Counted from the first letter of the stretch, positions 1 to 12,900 are shown. The stretch: DNA of 64,000 nucleotides from Zeugodacus cucurbitae (GCF_028554725.1 NC_071668.1:17002501-17066500); one strand, 5' to 3'. The notes: generated from the letters alone by a model not told the origin. Program-made: numbers and translations.

Positions 1-1045
1 ATCACGGAATTATATTGCATAATATACGTTTCATATATACGGCTGAAGCGCCGATGCTGCTACTTAAATGAAATAAAAATATGCTTCGCATTCGTCATGA
101 GAATTTTATGCTGACACACGAGCTTCATACCATCCACCCATCCATCCATACATTCATCCAACCTACTAACCATTCATGCATCCATCTGTCTCATCATTAG
201 TTGTTACAATTTATGTCCTTAGAGTGTCGAGGAAGTATTTTGAGATGGAAGGAGTGAAAGAGAGATATAAAGAGAGCAGGTAGTTAGTTCAAACATCACT
301 GCGGTGTCAGTAACTCCCGACCACGGCTCTTAAATGTCGTCACGGGAGCATGACTTTCGGCGTTCATCCTGACAAATCCAGTTGGTAGGATGACAACAAC
401 AGCAACAGTAGAAATAACTAACCATTACCAACATAACAGTATCTCTGCTTTGCCACTACTTATATTGTCAACCCGAACGAACTCGAACGTATCCTGACCG
501 CAGCAGCTGCGTTAACTAGTACACTCGGCATAACCTCACTTTCGAGTGAATCAGCTGTGCTGCGTTCGGTAGCTCGGTAGCCCGGCAGCATTTTACTGAC
601 TGATTGTTAGTGCGCTATGTCGAATGTTTAAGTGATGATGGAGCACCCTCTACGCCGCTGGCTGAGTGTTGGGCGTAGAGAGGGCGAGGGTGGACCCACA
701 CGCTTATGTTTTGAATTTAATGTGGCGTTTGCGTTGTCGCAAATGCCACTTGAGACTTTTACGACGATGACGATGAGGACGACTGCTGCTACTGTTTCTG
801 CCACTATTATGTGGTGCATATTGCTGTTGCCCGCCCTAAAGTATCCACTTCGACATGCTGCTAGTGGTAGTTTATTCTGCTGAGTTCGCTTGCGGATTCG
901 TTTATGGTGTGTTGAGTTGGTTAGCAGTTGGCTGAAGTGTTGGTAATGTAAGCGTAATTGAAGCGAGATTGCACACAAAGAAGTTTTTGATGAAGACTTT
1001 TTTTTATCTCGAAACCAAAACAGTAATTAAGAAACATCGATCCTG
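1..1045. other. Non-coding stretch with CATC-like microsatellite and GC-rich hairpin
   Basis: No recognisable gene. About 127-190 is an imperfect CATC/CATT simple repeat. At 648-656 and 672-680 the 9-mer CTCTACGCC and its reverse complement form a hairpin with a 15-nt loop, inside a locally GC-richer patch. That patch has overlapping open frames on both strands: 632-883 plus, and 628-978 minus (116 residues with one hydrophobic stretch). Open frames in antisense over the same GC-richer DNA are more likely a composition effect than two genes, and I recognise neither product. Confidence 0.4.
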
Positions 1046-1250
1046 GTTCCGTCTCTATCTGCTGTTTTTTAACGGTCGACTAAAACCCTGTTTCATGGTA
1101 AGGTAATGATAATCGAAGTCATCTAAAAGTAGATCCAGGAAAGGAACTGTTTCGACGATATCGGAAGAAAGGAAGATAGTGTTCGATAAGTAGGTTTCAC
1201 TGCAAAGAGTTCCCACACTGACCACCTCTTTGGATGACAGTGAAATGAGT
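1046..1250 (+). repeat. Diverged direct repeat, copy 1 of 2
   Basis: About 205 bp that recurs in the same orientation at 1879-2088. Shared blocks include GTTCCGTCTCT near the start, AATCGAAGTCATCTAA, TAGATCCAGGAAAGGAAC, GATCGGAAGAAAGGAA-like text, GCAAAGAGTTC and ACCACCTCTTTGGAT, in the same order and spacing. The copies differ by scattered substitutions, which indicates an old duplication or two insertions of an unrecognised interspersed repeat. No open frame or terminal inverted repeat is seen. Confidence 0.75.
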
Positions 1251-1878
1251 CTAACTTTAAGTAAGAGTTATCCGAATTCACAACGGAGCTCCGAAAGGTT
1301 TACTCATTTCCGAGGGAACTAAACTTCTCGAGGAAACTCGTGCTTATCTTCAGCTTTGGGGGCCGGTTTTTCTCCATGAATGCCAGTTACCAGGAAAGAG
1401 TCGATAAAGATGTCAACAGCGCTACTATTAGAGGTGTTCAATACCTCATGTTGTTTGGTAACGTCCGGAGATTGGTCGGTTAAGTGTACATTTCATAAAA
1501 ATTTTGCAAGAAATACCTTTTGATGTCCCTTAGACCTAAGTGCTAAGTTAAGACCATATAATTCAGGAGACAAATATTTTCTTCGAATTTTTACTTTCCT
1601 CTCACTGCTTTCTCTCAGTGTACATATCCTTACTAACTTTGAAGTTGCATTGACATTGTTGCCTTTTGTGGCATGGCTAATGTTTGATTGTTTTATGGCA
1701 ACAATGCTCGTAACTTTTGTTATGGTGACTACTCGAAGTATCCTTAGCATTCATTAAAAGTGGAAAGAAATACATCGCTTAGTTTTTATTTTAGTGCGAT
1801 TATTTTTTTAAGAAAAACATTTGGAAATAGCAGTAAAACGGAAATTGAAGCCCATGGGTTTAATTTTCGTACATTGTA

Positions 1879-2088
1879 GTTCCGTCTCTCTCTGCTTTTT
1901 TTCAACGATCACATAAAATCTTATTTGGTGGAAAGATAAAGTAATGTTAATCGAAGTCATCTAACGATAGATCCAGGAAAGGAACGGTTTCGATGAGATC
2001 GGAAGAAAGGAAAATAGTGTTAAATGAGTAGGCTTCATTGCAAAGAGTTCTCACACTAACCACCTCTTTGGATCACAGAGAAATGAGT
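1879..2088 (+). repeat. Diverged direct repeat, copy 2 of 2
   Basis: Second copy of the segment at 1046-1250, about 830 bp downstream in the same orientation, with the same block order and only small indels. The DNA between the copies (1251-1878) and just after (2089-2290) shows no coding signal that I recognise. Confidence 0.75.
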
Positions 2089-3686
2089 ATAGACGGTGCA
2101 GCTTAATGTAAAGAACGTTCCTTGATGTGGAAACCGTAATTTGTGGACACGAGAAAGAGTTGAAACATAGATGGTCAAGAAGTGGTGAATGGCTGAGAAC
2201 CCTCGGAACCCTTTAAGAGCTTCCTTATGCTAAAAAAATAATACAAGATTTACAAAACGAGATCTTGTTCAAAGATTAAACCTCAAAACAGTCAAAAATA
2301 GAAGTGTTTCAAATTTAATTTAATAAATAGGAACATGCGACCCAATATTATATAATATATAAAGTCAACGCCATTTCTGCATATACCAAACAAACAACCG
2401 TTATAGCCGTCGGTTAGAATGCCGCGTAAGTAGGTGGCACCTGTGGCAACACCTGTAATTGTGCAACACACAGCACAATCCATGCCGAAAATATGCTGAG
2501 ACAAGCAAATGAGAAATCTAGCTCTAGGGATGGGAAGAAGAAGAAGCAGTGGTAAATAGAATACTGAAATCCACAGAGTGTTTGCTTTCACTTTCTTCGT
2601 TGGTGATATACTTTTTTGCCTCAAGTTTTATGCTGCCTGCCTTTTTGGACACGACTTCTAACGCAAGTAAATAAAATAAACAAATGAAGAGATAGAACAA
2701 CACAACAACAACAGCAATAAAAACACATGTAAGCTTTTACAGTTATTTGGGATATGACGCAGCTGCGATTGTTCTAGTGTGTGCCAGTGGCTAGTACAAT
2801 ACGATGTAAGAATGAGTTTCTGTACGTAATATAAACTGCCATAAGCGAATATACTCCTACATTTTCCTATAGATCCAAACAGCAGCATCAAATCATAGCA
2901 TCATAGGCAGATTTCTAGCTTTAAAGATCTACAAATGCTTTCCAATACAAATTGACTAATATATTTACATATTCCGATACCATATAATGTGTATATAAAA
3001 CCGATTAAGCTCATTGCTTTTGTTTTTGTTTGGTTCCTGTTTTAGGCTTTTCATTTTCATTTTTGCCATTTGTTTGAAAATCGTTTGAAGTGTTCATAAT
3101 CATTGTTTTCTCGATTTGCATATGGAAAATTACAACAACAAAAAGTACACTCACGTGTGTGTATAAAAAATAACAGATTTGCATAAATGTGTGTTTCCAT
3201 GCCACATCAAAGAATTTCAACAGAGTTGAGGTAGAAATTTGTTGAACAAACAAGCTTCCAACAAAAATGTTTAATCGAGCGATTGACTTGAATTGGGTTA
3301 GGCATAGAAGAAGTAAAGGTATTTGCTAGTCTTTTAGCTGGAAATAATATGTATCGAGGAAATAATTGGAAAATCTCCATACATCTGGAACATATAATAA
3401 AAACGTTCCAGATAAAGTATCAAATTGGTTAACCTGCGGTCTTCAGATTTAAGACCTGAATGATGTAACATATTTAAGAACCAGCCTTACTCTCAATATT
3501 AGAAAGAGCTTGAAAGGTTAATATAGTCAATAGATATTACTTTTGACTGGGTCGCCAGTTATAAAACCACCATAATAGGAAGAAAAAATCCTAAAATACC
3601 TGATCTATCAGGAAACTTCAGTCCATAGACCTAAAACATTAGCTGCTTCTGAAAATACTAACAAGTTGAGAATCATTGGCTGGATA
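2089..3686. other. AT-rich stretch without recognised features
   Basis: Short open frames occur (for example 2292-2624 and 3011-3253, minus strand), but they are rich in Phe, Leu, Ile and Lys as expected from random AT-rich DNA, and they match no family I know. No splice-site pairs, promoter motifs or repeats stood out. Confidence 0.4.
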
Positions 3687-3913
3687 CAGTGGCGGATCCA
3701 GAAAAAATTTTTTTGGGGTATTTTACGAAAAGTTTTATTTTAGTTCGAATTATATGAATAACAACAAAAATCTTGTAACTTATTATAATTGCTTATAATT
3801 TAATGTGATTTTTTCAATCAATAACCTCATTCTAAACCCATATCAACAAATTTTTTTTCTCTGAGTTTAGGGGGTGTTTTAACACCAAAAACCCCCCCGT
3901 GGATCCGCCACTG
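3687..3913. mobile_element. hAT-type MITE with terminal inverted repeats and 8-bp target duplication
   Basis: A 227-bp non-autonomous DNA element. The left end is CAGTGGCGGATCCA and the right end is its exact reverse complement TGGATCCGCCACTG. Runs of T/G on the left and G/C on the right extend the inverted repeat imperfectly. The flanks are GCTGGATA (3679-3686) and GCTGGATT (3914-3921), an 8-bp duplication with one mismatch. hAT transposases make 8-bp duplications and hAT ends typically start CA-G-G, so the superfamily call rests on both features. There is no transposase frame inside; it would need a transposase supplied elsewhere. Confidence 0.85.
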
Positions 3914-5756
3914 GCTGGATTTATGTAAGTGTAGGTTCGTTTCTCTAACACTGACCCGTCTGAAGAAGTAATCCGCCTCAATGTAGATTATAGACTGACT
4001 ACTAACTAGACATCCAGTCAAATAATACTTTCTTAAAACCTTATGGGCAGGTTTTACGAATAATCAACTCCGAAGACAATTATTCTCATAGCGATCGTGT
4101 CTGTATTTGACCGAAAAGTAGTATTACTTGCTGGGAATATTCCGATCTTTAAATATCAGTAAGACCGTCTCCATGAACCTTATCAACGGTTTACTGTGTT
4201 TTTGAGGATGGATATTCTAAGATCCTATTTCATATTATGTTCCGGATAAAAAAGATAGAAAATCACAATTTAGAAAACGTGAGAAGACAAAGAAACCAAG
4301 ATCTGAAGACTACTGCGAATGTTGGAAGGGTTGGTAAACTCAGTTTAAGTACATGGCTATCGCTTGGTCTGAAGATCAAACTTCTTCTGCTATCCGAACA
4401 CGTGTAAAAGCTCTTACTACTTTTAGGAAACTTCAATTTGAAGGTTAGCTCAACCAAGTAACCACAAAAGCCTTTAGATATCGATATACGAACAACTGCA
4501 CCTCAATCCAGGATAAGAATGCGCACAACAACAACACAATCTCAGTGTTGTAACTGCAAATTTTCTTCCAACCATCCACTTTCAAGTGCATCACGCTACA
4601 AATCAATTACTTCCTTTGAAATTTGTGTTGTCGATGAATGAAAAATGTGCAACGTAAATTGATACAAGCGCTCAAAGCTTAATGCTGCACCTTGACTGCC
4701 ACTGACCATGCCGCACAGCTAAGGCTGGGCCACCACAATAAGCACAGAGTCGTTGTTGATTGGATAGACGCTGTAGCCGATGGCCGGTAGCCGCCACAGA
4801 CGCCTCTTAAATAGTAGACTCGTTCGCTCACTCAATTGCGTTGCGTTGCGTCCATTCAGTTCATTCATTCGGTTAGTTAATCACTGACTTTATAGACTTT
4901 GTAGAGCAATTGATTTGGCGCATTTTACCTTATTTCATTGTTTATTCTTTTTTGTTTTGTTGCTGTCTTACTTATTGCAAAAGAATTGGCTACTTCAATG
5001 GAGTCTACTTTGAACAACAAAGTAGACGTTAGTTACTATATGCCTTGAAGAATGCTATTTCATGGCGCAATCGCTATGTGTGTACCTAATAATGAGCACT
5101 TAGCCGAGCATATGAGCTCGTTCTTCAATAAATACTATATTAGCTTTCTGTTGTTGTTGTTGTTGAATATACCACTGAATATACATAAATATGCATGACT
5201 ATCTATTTATATAGCAATTTATTGCTGACAGTGCAGTCAATTAGCTGGTTGTGTGTGGCATGAAATTCAAAGTGAACGCGCTCACAGAGGAGTTGCAAAG
5301 TGTCTGTGGCTTGGCGAAAAGCTCGTAAGATAATCGCGATTTCAAATTGAATAAAGGCAAAAGTTATTGACTCCGGTGCTTATAAATATTTCTTCGGTAT
5401 CTTAAAGTTGTTTAATATGTTATAAATATGCTATAAAATGCCGCGGCATGACAGTGTTCGGCATTCCGTTGTTAGAGTTAAAGTTATGCGAACGAGTACT
5501 CATTCAATTTGATTATCACTGATAGCAGCGATATGGTGTGAAGCGTTGCTCTCGCTTTCGAACGCCTTAACTGGCTACAATGCGTTGAATTGGAGCACAA
5601 GAACTTGCAATTTATGATGCTAATGTACTTAAGACCTATTTACGATTTTATGGTAGATAGTTGCCAATGTAGTTGATATAGACTGTAAAATCTAAACTTT
5701 AATATAAAACTGGCCTAATTATAATTTCTTATTAACGACCTACTAAATAACATAAA
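3914..5756. other. Non-coding stretch between two transposons
   Basis: No gene recognised. A GC-richer segment about 4680-4870 contains GCGTTGCGTTGCG and an Inr-like TTCAGTTC near 4855. A TTAAATA motif lies upstream at about 4807, too far (about 50 bp) to be a normal TATA box for it. A (TTG)n microsatellite sits at about 5151-5165. A better-spaced TATA/Inr pair at 5432-5466 is listed separately. Confidence 0.35.
5432..5466 (+). promoter_or_regulatory. Possible TATA+Inr core promoter
   Basis: TATAAAA at 5432-5438 is followed by GCATTC with its A at 5463, exactly 31 nt after the first T of the TATA motif, which is the usual fly TATA-to-start spacing. A perfect 12-bp palindrome ATGCCGCGGCAT lies between them. 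Against it: the region is AT-rich, a second TATAAATA occurs about 50 bp upstream, the Inr is imperfect, and the first downstream ATG (near 5485) opens only a very short frame. No exon or splice donor could be tied to it. Confidence 0.22.
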
Positions 5757-6934
5757 TTAGGTTGGCAAATATCTCCCTTCCATCGTTTTGTCTTTTGAAT
5801 TTCGCGGCTATGTATAAAGTGCTACAGAGCTCGTATCTGGCAATACATACATCTTTAAAAGGTCTTGACATCACCTACAAAACGACGCTATGCATGATTA
5901 GTTTGGATATTGCGTTCAACATTTATAGATGTGTAAACACGGGATGGTACTCTATCACTTCGAACCGCGGACGAATGGTTTCGACGATTCAGAGCGGATG
6001 AAAACGACATCATGGATAAGCCATCCGAAGACCTGTGACGACAAATACCGATTAAATCAGGGAAAGCATCGAGTTAGATCGGCATGTGGCATCTCGTGAC
6101 ATCGCCCAGGAGATGGGAGTTAGTCACCAAACCGTTTCAAAACAATCTGCAGAATTCTGGATACACAAAAAAGCTTGATGTTTGGGTGCCGCATGATTTG
6201 ACACATAAAAACCTTCTGGGCCGAATCAACGCCTGCGATACGCTGCTGAAACGGAACGAACTCGACCCAATTTTAAAGCGGATGGTGATTGGCAACGAAA
6301 AATGGTTCACATACGACAATATCAAGCGAAAACCGTCGTGGTCGATAACCGGCGAATCGTCCCAAACAGTGGTTAAGCCGGGATTGACGGCCAGGAAGGT
6401 TTTGTTGTGTGTTTGGTGGGATTGGAAGGGAATCATCCACTATGAGCTGCCCCCATATGGCCAGACGCTTACTTCTACCATCCACTACGAACAACTGGAC
6501 CGCTTGAATCAGGCTATCGACCAGAAGTGTCCAGAATTGACCAACAGGAAGGGTGTAGTGTGCCACCAGGACAACGCCAGACCACACACTTCGTTGATGG
6601 CTCGTCAGCAGCTACGGGAGCTCGGATGGCAGGTTTTGTCGCATCCACCAGATAGCCCGGACATAGCGCCAAGTGATTACCACCTGTTCCTGTTCAGGAC
6701 GAACGACCTTGGTGCTGTAAAGTTGAACTCAAAAGAGGCTTCTGAAAAGTGGCTGTCCGAGTTCTTCGCAAATAATAAGGGGGTTTATACGAGGGGGGTT
6801 TTACGAAGTTGCCGTCTAGATGGAAACAGATTATCGAACGAAATGGCGCATATTTGAACTACATCCGATCACTTTAACACTTTTTATAAAACATTGAATA
6901 AAGAGCAAAAAACGGAAGGGAGATACTAACCTAA
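5757..6934 (+). mobile_element. mariner element, mellifera-type, degenerate but with both ends
   Basis: A 1.18-kb Tc1/mariner element. The left end TTAGGTTGGCAAATATCTCC and the right end (reverse complement TTAGGTTAGTATCTCCC) form imperfect terminal inverted repeats. A TA follows the right end; the left flank is AA, so the target duplication is decayed. The interior encodes a mariner transposase in pieces. The N-terminal DNA-binding part is readable at about 5970-6150 in other frames, with a stop after the DEWFRRF-like motif and a frameshift near 6145. The rest is the frame at 6084-6857. Wording of the transposase places it with the mellifera subfamily; that placement is from memory of the family. 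Confidence 0.9.
6084..6857 (+). pseudogene. mariner transposase (D,D34D), catalytically broken
   Basis: A 257-residue frame covering roughly the C-terminal three quarters of a mariner transposase, normally about 345 residues. These enzymes cut and paste their own element in the nucleus using a DDD triad. The second and third acidic residues are visible as HQDNARPHTS (D163) and SPDIAPSDYH (D198), with the 34-residue spacing diagnostic of mariner. The first triad position, normally GDEKW, reads GNEKW here (N71, codon AAC at 6294-6296), which alone should abolish catalysis. The first ~20 residues of this frame are out-of-frame sequence; the genuine helix-turn-helix region continues upstream in another frame. 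The C-terminus after SEFFANN is also shifted. Confidence 0.88.
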
Positions 6935-9900
6935 TAAATGGTAAAGCAATAAGAAAAACTCTTGAATTTTTTTCCGATTGATGAATGTGAAGCATTTAAT
7001 AGCTCATAATTTAGCTAAATACTACAGGAAATCAGCTCAAATGCATGAACTTTTAAGAAAATCTTTGTAAAAATAAAAATAAATATAAATTTTTGACGAT
7101 TTCGTCAAACAGCCGAACGCACAACAAAGTGACAGAAAAATTTAGCAATAAAAATGCGTTGATTTTATGAAGGCTTTTTGCTTTAACGATAAACGTGCAA
7201 CTTCTGTAAATGCCACAGGAGCAATCAAAGTGCGCGAGCGCGCTTGCAAGTAGAGTGAATTGTTCGTAGAAAATATGGTATATAAGCGAGCTACTCTTAA
7301 AGCGTTGAGAAAATTTCATGGATTTTATGAGGCTATTTTAATGTTTAGTATGGCATACAAAAACAACATTTACAAACACACACATAGAGATATATGTAAG
7401 TAAGTAGGAGCTAAAGTCACGAATCAACCAACATGTGGCACATGCCACTACCCATACAACATGCTGCATGTGCCACATGTGCTGCAGATTGCCTGTTTGT
7501 AGCAGCAGCAGCACCAGCACCTTTCTTTATGACCCGCGCCTAGGCGCAGCGGAGGGCGGTGTGGGGGGCGTTGCAGTTAAATGCTACAACTTAACTTCAA
7601 GGTGAAAGATTCCTGTGGCACATACATATCACTTTTTGCCTTGCTTTTCCCATAATCGACTTTGCTGTGTTTGTGGTATTTTCACTTTGCTTTTGCTTGA
7701 ATGCGAGCGCTTCACCATGCCGATACGCTCATAAAAGTAATCACTCTTGATGTTCATAAAAAAGTCGTAAAATCTTCGACTGCTTGGCTTAGCCTAAACT
7801 GAGGCGTTCGACCGCTGCAGCTGATAGCTGCAAAGTGTAGATAATCAAGCGGCAGAAAGGCACATATATATATTCCCTACATATTTATATTGTTTAGGCA
7901 TACATATTTACACCCATTAAGTAGGAAGAGAATAAGGAACATTTCATTTAATTTCACTAAGGTTATCTGAATCTTAGGTTAGGTCAGAAAACACTAACAA
8001 TTAACTCTAAGCAATCTTTATCTTTTTGTTAAGGTATACGGCTCCAAGCAACAGAAACGGGCATAACGTTCTGTCCTACTGAGAATTATCACCTAAAGCG
8101 GGTTCTGAAACCTTTTTAAAGGATATTTTACAACAACAAAGTCTGGTGAGCAGGCTTTAACATTAATAAACCTAACTCTCCTTCGAACGAAATTGGATGG
8201 AACCGATTCTACATATTGAACAACTCATAAGAGAGAGATTGGACAAAATAGAGCCTATTTTAGGAAACGGCTTCCGAAAACGGTCAAAAAATACTCAAAT
8301 CATCACGAAACAATCGACATATTGAGATCTCAATCAAGCATATACTATAATAAACTACCTGAAATCCATATCAGTAAGATCCGGGAAGCCTTTTGGGATC
8401 CTTGTGGACCGATTTCAGCATATAAATGCTACTGACAGTAAGGCCGAGGTAGTTTAAATCTAACCCCGAGGAAGTAGCTAAGTTCCAGGTATATTTTTGA
8501 TCGACATCGGAGAAACCTCAATAAATGATTAGTATAAATCATAGCCAAAAAAAATGGAGGAAGCGATTGCGACACAAAAAGAGAAGGTGGTCTACCTAGT
8601 CCTTAATGCTTTCGGGACGACTATGCTAAATCTATTTAAATTTTGAAACACCTTAGTCCATGTCAAAGTGGGATTGTGAACCCACAGAAGGATTCTAAAA
8701 ACAAGAATTATGATATCAATGGATCCGCTGTGTTCAAGAAAAAGAGTGCGAAGTCTAAAAACACCTTTCACCGTCGAATTTTTGATGAAAAACTAGACCT
8801 AACCTCGAATCCCAAGTAATATCCTACTCAATCCCCTCTAACAAATTTGTATATTTATTATGTAAACACATTTCCGGTTGCCTATGGTGTAATAAATCGG
8901 TATTTACTTTAACTGATATATACATAAAACTCTAATTATATACTATATACACACATCCAAGATACAATAAGACCATCGCCGAAGTATAATCCATCTGCGC
9001 CTTTTCGCTCATTGCTACATCAATTGACGCGAATTTTCAGTTGCTCGTTTATTTTGTTGGATTCCTTAATTTCTTGTTTTCTACAGTTCATTAGTCTAAC
9101 AACACTTTGTAGTTGCCGTTTTGTTTTTGTTTTCTTAAATTTTTTATACCTTTTTTTGATTTGTAGCTAATCGTAATTTTTGTGTTATTGTTGTTGCCAT
9201 TGCGGTTGAGAAATATTGCATTTGTTTTTGTTTGCAAGTTTCCTGGTTTCCTCAACGTCTATGTACATAAAAATTCCAAATGCCTTGCTTATTTTCTAAA
9301 TTTTCTATTGCTTTCTAGTTCTTCGGCCCAACAAACGTTCCGACCCATACTACATCGCCATGGTTGATTTACAGCTACATAGTGATGTATGTGCTTGCTT
9401 TTAATGTTTCTGCTGAATGTTGCCTTTGCATTTTTTCTTTTCTTATTTTCGGTTCTCTTGCGGTTTTTGGTTTTCATCATCCTCGTCATCAGCGCCGTCA
9501 GTCGCGTGTCAATCATTTCATCAAAAACAAAATTCAGAAACTTAAGTCATGTACCCTGTAGGAAAAAGTACTAGATATGATTTGATTCGATGTTAGGTCT
9601 TCCAGAACACTAGTTCGTGTTCATGATTATCTTTTCCATAAATGTAAGGGATGAGTTCAACTTTCAAAATCCAGGACGTTCTAAGATCAAGTCTTACAGT
9701 TTCAGGATTCTACCGGAATGATCCTCAATTATTTTATAACTGCAAATAATGAGTAGAGTGTTCCCAGAAGTGGATATCTGAGTTTCACGAAATGAGAGTT
9801 TAGTCGTACGCAAAGAAACAAAGAATATAGTGTCACACCAATGATTTCTACTTGTGTTTCATATGTTCCTCATGCGACCTCTGTTCTTATTTCTTTCCAT

Positions 9901-12900
9901 CTAATATTTCTGTATATTTCGCACTTCCCCACAGGGTATTCCCACTGTTCCTACAAGTAAAATCTTGTGCCTTCCGTCTCAACTCATCGGCAATTGAGTT
10001 TCGTTAATGCGGCAAGTTGATTTTCCGGCATGCCTCGTCTTCACTTTTGGTGGCAAGTAAAATATACAAATTCGGTACACCGAATCTGACATCTGGCGAG
10101 CAACTGGTTGCCCTGGCTGGTCGTATTGACTGCATTCATCGATTATTAGGCGCAATATTCGGTTGCTTAGTAGTGATTGAACGGAAGTGCGGCAAAGAGC
10201 TGGCTTTACATGACATGCCACCTACAAGCTGGATTTTTATTATTCATTATTTCAGCTGCTGATTAATTTTGCTGATATATTTAGTGGATTTAGGCCGGAG
10301 CGGAGGGTGCTTCGGACACTTTTATGCATTTTTCATGTTCTTAATTAAAATTTGTTTGATTTAACATCGACAATTGTCCCAAGGGCATTGCCGCGGACAA
10401 ATTAGTGGATTTGCTTTCAAGGTATATTTAGATTTTATGAAGTTCGTGACATTGGTCCCTGTTTGCCTATAAATATTGATGGATTGTCGTCAAGGTCGCA
10501 TAGTGATTTCATTAATTTGTATAAGAATTGGAGTAAATGTAATTATTTGATGTGATCTTAAGTTGTCAATGGTCTCTTCTAATTAAACTTTTTACGATAA
10601 AATAAAACAAATTGCCCACAATAATCAATAAAGTACGACAAATAGGATTTGTTGATTTCACTGTTCGAAAGGAGGTTTATTTAAGACTTCAGTCGATTTA
10701 TTTTTATCGCTAGTAGAGCCCCTATTTTGTCCACTAGATGTTACAGCCTTTGGCAATATTTTATCCACTACTGATATATTAGACAAATTCCAATTTCCAG
10801 CAAGGTCTTTTTCTAGTTCTAGTCCACGTAAAATACTGTAATTATTATGATTCAAGTGAATGAAGTATTAACCAGATCCATTTCCTGCTTCTTTCAAAGC
10901 TTTAACGTACCAGGTATTGAGAGGTTCATCTCTCTATTGGATATTGGCCCAAGCTTTAGAGCCCTGCTTGGGTTTTTTACTAAAGACTACATCTGGTATC
11001 GAAATTTTTCTCCAAATAAGGAATTATTTTAGTTGTCAGTAAGGTCTTATTTCGAACTGAACTCTCGAAATAAGAGTTTTTTCTTCGAATACATTTTTTT
11101 TGCTAATTTTGTCATGCTCAGTTTTGGAACGTAATTTATTATAAGGTCTATTAAAGTATAGCCAATAATCGGGTCTGTCAACCTCAGTCTTATGAAATGA
11201 ATAAAGTTTCGTAGAGCTCTAACATTCCTATTAGGAATTCTTTCGTGGCGGATTGCCATGAGGATCAAATGAGTTTAGAATATTGATGGAAATCGTATCC
11301 AAATTGTGTGGAAATTCTTCACAGTTAAGCTTTAATTCAGTTCCTGGATTTTTCAGTTTATTTCGACTTACTTTTCAAACTGCCAATAAAGTGATGAAGA
11401 CTCTCGACTGGTTTTTTAATAATAATATTCTTTCTGTATCAAGCACCGAATGCATGACTAAGGAACTTTTCCCCCGAAAACTGCGAAACCTCTCCCCCTC
11501 CCACTCAGAACTTGTGACCCTGCCGTAGCAGCTTAGCTGTCTCCTACCACTTCGTGCGTCGACAAATAGTTAACGAGTATCGATTTACACATAAATCTGC
11601 TTATAGTAATCCATCAAAGAATTAGTATTATACAGATTGAGGCCAACAGAGAGAGCAATATGTACGCGGTCTTAAGTTGCGCACAAAGGCCAACGATGAA
11701 TTGCAAGCAATAGCGTAAAAATACAAATTCATTATCGAAGCCATACGGAAGTATTTTATCGCCAGTTAAATGGAGATAAAGAAAAGCATAAAAATGCATC
11801 CCCAAAAATTAAGTGAAGAGCCGCATGAGTATAGGAAAAGTATACTAGAGAGAGAGGAGGAAAAAAAACAAAAAACCCGAAATGAATAGATACAAATAAG
11901 TAATCTGCAACAATTTGTGGCAACAATGTACGGTGGCAAATATGTAGAAAGCGATATGAAACGCTCAGTAATGATGAGGGTCGACTGCAAGACAGGCGAG
12001 TGCGAGATAATGCCAAAGCGGAAATGAAATTGGGTAAGTAAGTGATACTTAGTAATGGTGGTGGGGGTGTAAGGATGTTTTTTTGGCTTTTGCTGTTGTT
12101 ATTGCTTAGAGAAAAGTCAGTAGTAGTTCGCCTAGCCGGCAGAAGCCCGTGACTCCACAAAAACTGTGAAAAATTGTAATGCTTAACTCTTGCAGTAGAG
12201 CTTCTGCAGCCCAAATTGGTTGCAGCTTTCGAGACTGTCACTATTAGTACCAGCTCTCCTACCACCACCAACAACAATTGTCTGACCGACCACTATCATT
12301 CGCAGATAATGGTCGCCAAATGCATTTGATATGCGCTCTCTCACTTAAATCGACATTATCTGCCTTTTGTGTCTGTGCCATGTGGCATGCAACATAAGCT
12401 CAATGAGTGCGCACACTAAACTACTAACTTTCCTTTGGTACTTTCGGTTATCCCTGAATGTCCTTTTCAATGTTGCTTGCAGCTTTGTTGCAAAAAATCT
12501 TCGGCGGGGGTGTGTGTGGTTTAATAGATAAGTGCACATCATCGCCACTGTCTCCGGCAGATAATAGCAACAAAAATGTAGCAATCGTAGAATGAAGATA
12601 GAAAAAAGTAAATAAATACATAAGCTACGAGCGAATGCGGTTGTTGCTGTTGAGTGAGGGTTTACCAAAACTTTAAGGTTAAGGTGGTTACTTCGCACAC
12701 ATTGTAGTCGGTAGCTGTCAGTTGCACGCTGAGATTGCAATTTGTGTTGTTATAATTGTGGGTAAATACAATTTTGCTGTGGAGTTGAGAACTTTTCAAT
12801 GCTAGTTCTTTTCATTTTTCATCTCATTTGCTATCAATCTCGGTTTGTTAGAATTATTTTGGATGTTTTGATTTCTTTCCCCTAACTTTGTTGCTATTTG

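Noticed and set aside
628..978. 116-residue minus-strand frame with a hydrophobic segment and an overlapping plus-strand frame (632-883)
   Set aside because: Both strands are open over the same GC-richer, repetitive DNA; no family resemblance and no splice or promoter context.
4800..4890. Inr-like TTCAGTTC with upstream TTAAATA
   Set aside because: The TATA-like motif is about 50 bp away rather than 30, and the +28 position does not match a DPE.
6137..6587. Minus-strand open frames across the mariner
   Set aside because: Antisense shadows of the transposase.
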